The translations under genes were made by a program, and so were the position numbers. This document shows positions 7,723-15,000 of a stretch of DNA of 26,551 bases, one piece after another. Every line of letters starts with the position of its first letter. Within the stretch, counting starts at the first letter, position 1. The stretch is from Rhodococcus sp. (in: high G+C Gram-positive bacteria) (GTDB lineage: Bacteria; Actinomycetota; Actinomycetes; Mycobacteriales; Mycobacteriaceae). A model generated the notes under the pieces. The model was not told the origin of the DNA, searched no databases, and worked only from the letters and a program-made list of their open reading frames with translations. The DNA is taken from positions 1 through 26,551 of the forward strand of contig JAAYXN010000380.1 of assembly GCA_012515885.1 (NCBI GenBank). The letters run 5' to 3'.

Positions 7723-8585
7723 TGGGAGGCAAAGTGATTCAGCTTTCCGAGGCACCAAAGACTCTGGATGTCTACCTCGGTGCCGTGCGCAGTACACTTC
7801 CTGTAATCGGCGCCAGCGGGAATACCGTTCCGGATACCACCTTTACGTTGAGGGGTGTGAGGGTAGATCCGGATAACCTCGCGGCGTACTGCAAGGTGAC
7901 CGGGCTACGTTTCAGCGACACTCTGCCGCTGACGTACCCGTTCACACTCGCATTTCCCGTCGTCATGAAGCTGATGGTGTCGAAGGGATTCCCCTTCCCC
8001 GCTATCGGTTCCGTGCACGCCGAGAACGTCATCGAGCAGACCCGTCCGATCTCAGTGAGCGATCCACTGGACCTGTCGGTGCACGCCGAGAACCTTCGCG
8101 AACACCGCAAGGGCATGCTCATCGACGTCGTCAGCGAAGTTCGGGTTGGTCGCGAACTCGTGTGGCGTCAGGTGTCGAGTTTCTTGAAGCAGCAGCGCAC
8201 TTCGCTGTCCGGCCAGCCTGGTCCGGAGCCGAAGAAGGAAAAGGTTCCACCGCCGCCGCTGCGCGTGAGCCGCGTGGATCAGTCGATCATCAGCCGGTAC
8301 GCGTCGGTGTCTGGTGACCGCAACCCCATCCACGTCTCCTCCCTGGGCGCTAAGGCTTTCGGGTTCCCGAAGACCATCGCCCACGGAATGTGGAGTGCTG
8401 CAACAATTTTGGGAACGGTTGAGGGACGCATCCCCGACGCCGTCACCTACGGTGTTCGTTTCGGCAAGCCGATTCTTCTGCCGGCCACGCTGAACATGTA
8501 CGCCGATCAGACACCTGAGGGTTGGGATTTGGCGATCCGCCACCCCAAGAAGGGCTACCCGCACCTGACGGCAACCCTGCGCTGA
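7722..8585 (+). CDS. htdX: MaoC-family (3R)-hydroxyacyl thioester dehydratase, HtdX-like
   Basis: A 287-residue protein with a double hot-dog layout. The C-terminal half carries the hydratase-2 motif YASVSGDRNPIH (about residues 193-204, with Asp199 and His204 catalytic) and then AKAFGFPKTIAHGMW. The N-terminal hot dog lacks the motif, as is usual. Two starts are possible: ATG 7722, overlapping the fabG4 stop, or GTG 7734 just after GGGAGG (7725-7730); the second gives VIQLSEAPKTL as N-terminus, and its spacing of four bases is short. The enzyme interconverts (3R)-hydroxyacyl and trans-2-enoyl thioesters. Pairing with fabG4 matches the M. tuberculosis htdX-fabG4 order. It is convergent with tetR and followed by a hairpin at 8614-8656. 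Confidence 0.9.
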   Translation: MGGKVIQLSEAPKTLDVYLGAVRSTLPVIGASGNTVPDTTFTLRGVRVDPDNLAAYCKVTGLRFSDTLPLTYPFTLAFPVVMKLMVSKGFPFPAIGSVHAENVIEQTRPISVSDPLDLSVHAENLREHRKGMLIDVVSEVRVGRELVWRQVSSFLKQQRTSLSGQPGPEPKKEKVPPPPLRVSRVDQSIISRYASVSGDRNPIHVSSLGAKAFGFPKTIAHGMWSAATILGTVEGRIPDAVTYGVRFGKPILLPATLNMYADQTPEGWDLAIRHPKKGYPHLTATLR

Positions 8586-8613
8586 CCGTCGGCGGCTGAT
8601 CTTCTCATTGGCA

Positions 8614-8660
8614 CAGTGTCACGGTGTATCCATCTAACGGATACACCGTGGCATTGCGTT
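8614..8660. terminator. Long hairpin with T-run between htdX and tetR
   Basis: Perfect 12-bp arms (CACGGTGTATCC at 8620-8631, complement at 8639-8650) around a 7-base loop extend by six further pairs including G-U wobbles (8614-8619 with 8651-8656). TTTTT follows directly, a good intrinsic terminator for htdX and possibly bidirectional. A related sequence, TCTGACGGATACGACATGGC, follows at about 8719. Confidence 0.75.
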
Positions 8661-8813
8661 TTTCAGGGGTTTTGGGGAGGAGCGGGCGCACACCGGGGAC
8701 GATGTGACAGCGGTTCGATCTGACGGATACGACATGGCGGTGTGCCCCGCGGGATACGCACACAGCAGCCAGACGACGGCCAGACGGGATCAGTTGCAGG
8801 GTGGGCGAAACCC

Positions 8814-9413
8814 TCACTCGCCCTTTTTCTTGCCGGAAAGTCCGCGCCACGCAAGTGATTCAAGAAGGTCTACCGCAAAGTCCGGGGTTACTTCACCGCC
8901 AGCGACACGGTCAGCGACAGCCTCACCGGCACCGACGAGAGCCACGGCCATCATGTGAAAATCTTGGTCCGGCATTGGCTCTCGGGTGCTGTGCTCAAGC
9001 AGGCCCGCCGTCAACTCAATGAGCCGGTCACGAGTGGACTGCACCTGACCCATAAACACCTGTTGCCCCACCGCCTGCCGGTACAGCACCATCCACGAAC
9101 TACGGTTCTCGGCAACAAAACCCAAGAACACCTCAATAGCTTTACGGAGTTGCTCTCGCGGCGCTAAATGAGGGTCGCCGACAATGGTGAACGCCTCTGC
9201 GAACCGTTGACCTTCACGTTGAATACAGGCCGCAAACAACTCGTCTTTAGAGCCGTAGTACAGGTAGAGCATCGGCTTGGAAATCTCGGCGCGTTGCGCG
9301 ATAACGTCCATGGACGTCTCGTGAAAACCGCGCTCAGAGAAAACCTCAACGGCAGCGTCCAGCATCTGCTGCTCGCGCACGGCGCGAGGTAGCCGCTTCG
9401 TGCCGCCAGCCAT
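8814..9413 (-). CDS. TetR-family transcriptional regulator
   Basis: A 199-residue protein starting at ATG 9413 with GGAGGG 7 bases upstream. The N-terminal DNA-binding domain is clear: the AVREQQMLDAAVEVFSERGF helix, then the helix-turn-helix TSMDVIAQRAEISKPMLYLYYGSKDELF (residues about 33-60). The rest is the ligand and dimer domain, which gives no hint of ligand. Position and strand match Rv0238. The upstream region carries the inverted repeat GTAAG-N8-CTTAC and the CTTACTC arm seen in the fadA2-fabG4 operator, suggesting autoregulation and control of those lipid genes, possibly through an acyl-CoA ligand. Family certain; targets inferred. Confidence 0.93.
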   Translation of the reverse strand: MAGGTKRLPRAVREQQMLDAAVEVFSERGFHETSMDVIAQRAEISKPMLYLYYGSKDELFAACIQREGQRFAEAFTIVGDPHLAPREQLRKAIEVFLGFVAENRSSWMVLYRQAVGQQVFMGQVQSTRDRLIELTAGLLEHSTREPMPDQDFHMMAVALVGAGEAVADRVAGGEVTPDFAVDLLESLAWRGLSGKKKGE

Positions 9414-9430
9414 ATTCGCCCTCCAACCTC

Positions 9431-9452
9431 AGGTAAGAATCAAACCTTACTC
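9431..9452 (-). promoter_or_regulatory. Inverted repeat upstream of tetR with shared CTTACTC arm
   Basis: GTAAG (9433-9437) and CTTAC (9446-9450) face outward around 8 bases. The words ATTCTTAC (minus strand) and CTTACTC/GAGTAAG both also occur in the 6282-6297 palindrome, but in the opposite order. It lies 18-39 bases upstream of the tetR start, where a repressor would block transcription. Confidence 0.5.
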
Positions 9453-9533
9453 TACGGTCAGGTCGGCTAATCCGTCGCATACCAGCAGCATTTCCACAGC
9501 CAGCGGGAAAAGCAGACGCCACGGGCCAATTTA

Positions 9534-9836
9534 CTAGTAAACGATGCCTCGTTTTTGATCCTCGACGCGCTCACGCTGCCACAGAGTTCTCTCCGACGGC
9601 GCGGCACCCGGCGTGATGCAGTACGCCTGCTGCTGCCACACAAAACCGGACAGGTAGTGCAAACGCCATTCCCATGGGCATTCGACCGGCGGGCCGCACA
9701 CATATCCGGTGGGGCAGCTCGACATGGCCAGCACTGCTGGCTGGGGAGCTGCTGACGCCGGCGCCGCGAGGGCCACCGCGCTAATACCCGCCGCCCCGAC
9801 AGACAGGACTCCACCAATCAGCGACCGAACGTTCAT
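9534..9836 (-). CDS. Small secreted four-cysteine protein, unknown function
   Basis: A 100-residue protein starting at ATG 9836 with GAAGGA 8 bases upstream, which supports a real gene. Residues 1-29 form a signal peptide: a short basic start (MNVR), a hydrophobic core (LIGGVLSVGAAGISAVALA) and an ASA-A cleavage motif. The mature part of about 70 residues has four cysteines (SCPTGYVC, EC, YC) that could form two disulphides, and is rich in Trp, Gln and Pro. I do not recognise a family. It follows lpqI on the same strand with a 41-bp gap and may be co-transcribed with it. It ends with adjacent TAG and TAA stops inside the palindrome TTTACTAGTAAA. Secretion is inferred from sequence alone. Confidence 0.75.
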   Translation of the reverse strand: MNVRSLIGGVLSVGAAGISAVALAAPASAAPQPAVLAMSSCPTGYVCGPPVECPWEWRLHYLSGFVWQQQAYCITPGAAPSERTLWQRERVEDQKRGIVY

Positions 9837-9851
9837 TTATGTGATCCTTCA

Positions 9852-9869
9852 AGTAACGGGTAATTACTC
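9852..9869 (-). promoter_or_regulatory. AGTAA-N7-TTACTC element between lpqI and the small secreted gene
   Basis: AGTAA (9852-9856) and TTACT (9864-9868) form an outward inverted repeat; TTACTC (9864-9869) matches the half-site of the tetR and fadA2-fabG4 elements. It lies immediately upstream of the small secreted gene. Short and A/T-rich, so chance cannot be excluded. Confidence 0.3.
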
Positions 9870-9877
9870 GAAGGACA

Positions 9878-11056
9878 TTAGCAAGGCAACAACCCCTTAG
9901 CGCTAGCGATTGTGGCCACCGCCTCATCAACACGCGTTAACGCCAATTCGCCCGACGCAACCAATGATTCGAGGTGATCAAGCACACGGGGAACCTCGTC
10001 CGTGGTCAACCACAGCGCGATATCCACACCAGCATCCAGCGCAGCCGCCACAGCGTCCGCAATGTCGTAGCGATCGGTAATCGCCCGCATTCCACTGAGG
10101 TCGTCAGTGAAAATCAACCCGTCGAACGGCGCCGCACCGTAACCAACACCGGCGCGCAGCAACGAGACCGCGTTGTGGCTCACACTCGCGGGGATATTGG
10201 GCTCGGTCAGTCCGGGCACCTCCAGGTGCCCGAGCATGACGGCGACGCCCGTGTCGACCAGCTCCCGGAACGGCACCAGGTCCGAATCGCGCAGCTGCTC
10301 GAACGGCGGCGTGGTGACCGCGCCGGTGTGCGAATCGCCCGAAGCTGAGCCATGGCCGGGGAAATGCTTGATGACCGGAAGCACGCCCGCATCACGCATG
10401 CCGCGCGCATAGGCGTCGGCGTATGCCGTCACCACGGCGGGGTCATCGGAAAATGAGCGGTCGCCGATCACCGAGTTGGCGGGTTGCGAACTCACATCAA
10501 CAACCGGCGCGTAATTGACGGTGATACCTAGCTCAGCAAGCCCGCGGCCGCGCTCAAGCGCCATCTCGTAGGCCTGCTCGACCGTCATCGTCTGCGCGAC
10601 GATGCGTGCAGCTGGGTCCGGTCCGAGGATTTTCGCGACGCGCGAGACACGTCCACCTTCCTCGTCGATAGTGACCATCAACGGCAAGGGTGAGGCGACA
10701 CTGACCTGCTGCACCTCACGGTTCGACAGCATTTTTTCGTCCGTCCAGCTGCCGATAAAGATGCCGCCGATCTGTTCACGCTGAACTATCGAGAGCGCGT
10801 CCGCGGTTCCCCGCACGCCAACATTGAGCATCTGGGCGAGCTTCTGACGCACCGTGAGGTTGGTCAGCAGTTCTTCCGCACATCCGTAGTTCAGGGTTTG
10901 CGGATCGCGGGTGGGATCGGCCGCTGGCGACTGGGAGGTTGTCGTCCCCACTGTAGAAGGTGACGATTCGGTGTCGGTGCTTGCTGTAGAACACCCGGCG
11001 ACAAGCCCCACACAGGTGATGGACGCGGCCGCGACAAGGGAAAACTTCAAACGCAT
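9878..11056 (-). CDS. lpqI: Lipoprotein beta-N-acetylglucosaminidase, GH3 (LpqI/NagZ)
   Basis: A 392-residue glycoside hydrolase family 3 enzyme. I place the start at ATG 11056 because it gives a proper lipoprotein signal, MRLKFSLVAAASITCVGLVAGC, with lipobox VAGC; the frame is open 28 codons further but that part looks non-coding. The signature KHFPGHGSASGDSH (near residue 230) contains the NagZ-type Asp-x-His general acid/base loop, and IFTDDL (near 315) carries the nucleophile Asp. It removes N-acetylglucosamine from muropeptides on the outer face of the membrane, in cell-wall turnover. The protein ends in a cysteine (GLLPC). It corresponds to Rv0237. No Shine-Dalgarno precedes the ATG, but a TACCGT -10-like box ends 6 bases before it, so the mRNA may be leaderless. 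Confidence 0.93.
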   Translation of the reverse strand: MRLKFSLVAAASITCVGLVAGCSTASTDTESSPSTVGTTTSQSPAADPTRDPQTLNYGCAEELLTNLTVRQKLAQMLNVGVRGTADALSIVQREQIGGIFIGSWTDEKMLSNREVQQVSVASPLPLMVTIDEEGGRVSRVAKILGPDPAARIVAQTMTVEQAYEMALERGRGLAELGITVNYAPVVDVSSQPANSVIGDRSFSDDPAVVTAYADAYARGMRDAGVLPVIKHFPGHGSASGDSHTGAVTTPPFEQLRDSDLVPFRELVDTGVAVMLGHLEVPGLTEPNIPASVSHNAVSLLRAGVGYGAAPFDGLIFTDDLSGMRAITDRYDIADAVAAALDAGVDIALWLTTDEVPRVLDHLESLVASGELALTRVDEAVATIASAKGLLPC

Positions 11057-11062
11057 AACAAT

Positions 11063-11068
11063 ACGGTA
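11063..11068 (-). promoter_or_regulatory. -10-like box for a leaderless lpqI transcript
   Basis: On the minus strand TACCGT fits the loose TANNNT actinobacterial -10 and is separated by 6 bases from the A of the lpqI ATG, so transcription would begin at or next to the start codon. There is no ribosome binding site in this stretch. No -35 is evident. Confidence 0.3.
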
Positions 11069-11169
11069 AACGAATGACCGAAAGAATGTAACCGTCGGGT
11101 ATGTCTCATTGATACCCTGGCCTCGACGTTCGAGTCCCATCGCTCCGTGCTCCCCACCAGGAGGATCTC

Positions 11170-11637
11170 GTGCCTGCTGACCTCGTCATGATCGCCTACG
11201 ACGGCTCTGAAAACGCGAAGCGTGCCGTCGAATATGCAGCGCGATTTCTCTCCACCCGCCACGCCGTCGTGGTGACAGCGTGGGAGCCCATGGTTCGCCA
11301 AGCCGCCCGCATGTCTGGGCTCTCCGGCGTCATGCAACCCGAGTGGGTTCCCGACGACGACCACGAAGACGTCGCTCTCGCCGACGCCAAGGCCATCAAT
11401 CAGGAAGGCCTCGATATGGCGCTCGCGGCCGGGATTGACGCCGAAGGTCGGTGTATCGAATGCGCCACCACCATTTGGACAGCGCTCATCGAAGCCGCCG
11501 ACGAACTGGACGTCGACATCATCGTCACGGGCACACGCGGCACCACCGGTTTGCGTTCGCTCCTCCAGAGCAGCGTCGCCGACCACGTGTTGCGTCATAG
11601 CCACCGGCCTGTACTTATTGTTCCGCCCGGCAAGTAA
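11170..11637 (+). CDS. Universal stress protein, UspA family
   Basis: A 155-residue single-domain USP starting at GTG 11170 with AGGAGG at 11159-11164. The N-terminal strand MIAYDGSENAKRAVEYAA is the typical nucleotide-binding start with the conserved Asp. The C-terminal nucleotide loop reads GTRG-x9-SS, where the canonical form is G-x2-G-x9-G-(S/T); the third glycine is replaced by serine, so ATP binding may be altered. VADHVLRHSHRPVLIVP is the usual end. Probably a cytosolic dimer of general stress function. It is divergent from lpqI and upstream of the DUF2613-aftD pair. From memory the M. tuberculosis equivalent stretch has no USP here. Family certain, role unknown. Confidence 0.92.
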   Translation: MPADLVMIAYDGSENAKRAVEYAARFLSTRHAVVVTAWEPMVRQAARMSGLSGVMQPEWVPDDDHEDVALADAKAINQEGLDMALAAGIDAEGRCIECATTIWTALIEAADELDVDIIVTGTRGTTGLRSLLQSSVADHVLRHSHRPVLIVPPGK

Positions 11638-11723
11638 AAATCGTCCTGCAGGAATGCAGGCCAGCTCGGCTATTACGCAGCGCTGGAAGAAAGAAACAGT
11701 GGGCGCAGACACACCGAGACTCC

Positions 11724-11729
11724 TATGAT
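11724..11729 (+). promoter_or_regulatory. -10 box TATGAT ahead of DUF2613-aftD
   Basis: TATGAT is close to the consensus -10 and lies 78 bases upstream of the DUF2613 start in the 170-bp gap after the stress protein gene. No good -35 is present at the right distance. A 6-bp hairpin at 11645-11660 (CCTGCA/TGCAGG) separates it from the usp stop. Confidence 0.4.
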
Positions 11730-11807
11730 CTGCTCTCGGGTGATACGTTGGCCCCAGTAATCTGAGTTCGCGGCAAGATCCGCCACGGCAACAAGTGGGA
11801 GTAAAAC

Positions 11808-11981
11808 ATGGCGAAGTTCCTGGTACCAGGGGTAGTCAGTGCCGTTGCTGGCGCCATCGTTGGCACAGTTGCAGTCGTAGGCATCACCGCTGGTCTCTCG
11901 GAGAACAGCCGTCCCGAAGTTAACCGCGACGGCAACGCCCAGTCCTCCATCTTGAACTCGGTGGAGTACGGCGAGCGCTAG
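11808..11981 (+). CDS. DUF2613-family small membrane/secreted protein (Rv0236A-like)
   Basis: A 57-residue protein starting at ATG 11808 with GGGAG 6 bases upstream and ending at TAG 11979-11981. Residues 5-30 are a hydrophobic segment (FLVPGVVSAVAGAIVGTVAV) that can act as a membrane anchor or uncleaved signal. The polar C-terminus ends NSVEYGER, the conserved ending of the DUF2613 family as I recall it. It lies 31 bases upstream of aftD on the same strand, as Rv0236A does. The strict pairing suggests a role linked to AftD, but no function is established. Confidence 0.88.
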   Translation: MAKFLVPGVVSAVAGAIVGTVAVVGITAGLSENSRPEVNRDGNAQSSILNSVEYGER

Positions 11982-12012
11982 ACGCCCGCGGTAACCCTGT
12001 CGGCTCCCCGGC

Positions 12013-15000
12013 GTGCGTAGTACTGGCAACTCCGCGACAGGTTCTCCTTCAACCGGTGCCCGTCCCACACGCGGCGGCGCGGCTGATTCTATTTCCGGTG
12101 CGCCTGTTTCTACTGCACCCATTGCCACTGAGCCGCTTTCTCGGCGCTGGCTCTATGGTGCTGCTGCTGTCGCGTTTGTTCTGAGCCTGCTGCAATCACC
12201 TGGCCTCACCGCAGCCGACACCAAATACGACCTCACCGAGAATCCACTCGGTTTCCTGGGCCGCGCCACTCATTTGTGGAGCAGCCAGGCCCCGATGGGC
12301 CAGGTCCAAAACCAGGCCTACGGCTATTTCTTTCCGCACGGGACGTTTTTCGCTCTCGGCGACCTCGCGCATGTGCCCGGATGGATCACGCAGCGCCTGT
12401 GGTGGGCGATTCTGCTTGTCATTGGCTTTTGGGGCATCATCCGGCTCGCTGAAGCTCTCGGTGTCGGTTCACGCAGTTCCCGGATCATCGCGGCCGTAGC
12501 GTTCGCGCTGTCTCCGCGGGTGCTGACCACTCTCGGATCAATCTCGTCCGAGACGCTTCCGATGATGTTGGCCCCGTGGGTGCTGCTGCCGCTGGTGTAT
12601 CTCACGCGCCCGCTGCCTGGGGCGGCGCCGCGTTCGCTGCCCCGTCTGGCTGCGCAATCTGCTCTCGCCGTCGCCCTCATGGGCGCGGTCAATGCCGTCG
12701 CGACACTGCTGGCGTGCGCAGTGGCTGGCCTGTGGTGGATCGCCCACCGACCCAACCGCCGCTGGTGGGTTTTTACCGCCTGGTGGATTCCGTGTGTTCT
12801 CGCCGCGACGCTGTGGTGGATCATCCCACTACTGATTTTGGGGCGCGTGAGCCCACCGTTCCTGGACTACATCGAATCGTCCGGGGTGACGACGCAGTGG
12901 GCCTCACTCGCCGAAGTCATCCGCGGAACCAGCAGCTGGACGCCGTTCGTTTCTCCGGAACGCGTCGCCGGGGCGATCCTGGTCAATCAACCTGCCGCCG
13001 TCGTCGCGACGGGTGTGATCGCGGCCGCGGGTCTGGCTGGTTTGGCGATGCGTTCGATGCCTGCGCGGGGCCGGTTCGGGTTCATCCTTCTCGTCGGTGC
13101 CGCCGGGCTCGCTGCGGGATACGTCGGTGAGCTGGGGTCACCGATCGCCGATCAGGTACGGATGTTCTTGGATGCCGGTGGCGCGCCGCTGCGCAATATC
13201 CACAAGATCGAGCCGCTGATCCGGTTGCCGCTGATTTTGGGTCTCGCGCACCTGTTAGCCAAAGTTCCACTGCCAGGGTCGGTGCCTGGCCCGCGTTGGC
13301 GCAGCGCTCTCGCACACCCCGAACGCGAACCGATGGTGGCGGTCACGACCGTCATCTTGATTGCCCTGACCCTGACGACGTCCCTGGCGTGGACGGGCAA
13401 GCTCGCACCACGCGGGGCATACACGGACGTCCCCGCCTACTGGCATGAAGCAGCACAGTGGCTGGAAGACAACACTCGCGGCGACGGCCCCGGCGATTCC
13501 GATACGCCGCGGGCGTTGGTGGTCCCAGGCGCGCCGTTCGGCGACCAGGTGTGGGGCCTCACGCGCGACGAACCACTCCAGGCCCTCGCGAGCACCCCCT
13601 GGGCGGTACGCGACTCGGTTCCCTTGACGCCGCCCGGAGCTATCCGTGCCCTCGATTCGGTGCAGCGGCAACTCGCCGACGGCCGCCCCTCGAACGGACT
13701 GGCCGCGACGCTGCAGGGACAGGGCATCAGCTACCTCGTTCTCCGCAACGACCTACACCCCGATACTTCCCGTTCGGCCCGCCCGATCCTGGTGCACCAG
13801 GCCATCGAAGGTTCACCAGGCATCACCAAGGTCGCCGAGTTCGGCGACGACATCGCGCCCGAAACAACCGAAGACCTCATCCTCGATAGCGACCTTCGCC
13901 CTGCCTACCCGGCGATTGAAATTTTCCGAGTCGATACCCCGGGCGCGGACACTGCGGCAGGGCCTTTCGTCGTCGACGCCGCGGGCGTGCCGCAGATTCA
14001 GGGCGGCCCCGAATCGGTGCTGCGCCTATACGAAACCGGTGCGCTCGATCCGCACAGTCCCGTGGTGCTTGCCTCAGATGCTCACGCCAGTGGGCTGGCG
14101 ACAGATTCGCTGATCGTCACCGATACACCCCGAAACCGAGAAACCGATTACGGCAAGGTCGACAATCACAATTCCGGTCTCCGCGCCGCTGACGACGCCC
14201 GGCGCACCCACAACCTGGTCGCGGACTATCCGGTGCCCGGCGCCGAACTCGTCGACAGTGAATGGGAGGGTGCACGGGTCACCGTGTCGAGTTCGGCCGC
14301 CGACGCCACCCAAATCGGTGGCAGCGCACCCGGTACCGGGGCTCCCGCCGTCGTCGATTCTGATACGGGCACCGGCTGGTTCAGCAACGTTCTGCACGGC
14401 GCGCTTGGTCAGTGGATTCAGTTTGACCTCGATACCCCGATCGATAGCGGCGTCGTCCACATCACGACGAGTTCGGTCGCTCATGGCGCAGCCGTTCGCT
14501 GGCTTGAACTGTCAACACAAAACGGATCGACCCGAGTTCGCGTCGACCAACCGGGACGAACCGTACCTGTCTCGCTACCCGGCGGCCGTACTGATTGGTT
14601 CCGCATCACCTCCACCCACACCGAAGATGGCAGTGCCGGAATCCAATTCGGGATCAGCGAAATCTCGGTCGAAGATTTCGGTCCGGTCGCCCTCGGCGGT
14701 GAACCCCAGACCGTCCCGGTCACCCACCGCACCGTGCTTCCCGCACCACCACGGGGCGCACAGGTCACCGAATGGAACCTGAGCCAAGAACTACCCGGCC
14801 GCTCCACCTGCATCGACGGACCCGACCGGGTGCATTGCAGCGGCGGACTGGTCCTACCTCCAGAAGAAAACAGCTTCTTCACCCGAACCCTGACCGTCAC
14901 CGAAACCGATACGGTCACCGCTGAACTCACCCTCCGGCCACGTCCAGGTGCCGCACTCAATCAGCTACTGGTGAGTGGCTCGGATGCGCAGGGCCCCAGC

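Noticed and set aside
9530..9541. TTTACTAGTAAA palindrome as an operator
   Set aside because: It overlaps the double stop of the small secreted gene and lies 117 bases upstream of the tetR start; 12-base A/T-rich palindromes of this kind occur by chance, and it lacks the full CTTACTC arm.
11057..11140. Longer lpqI start at 11140
   Set aside because: It would place 28 unrelated residues before a textbook lipoprotein signal peptide and lipobox and destroy export.
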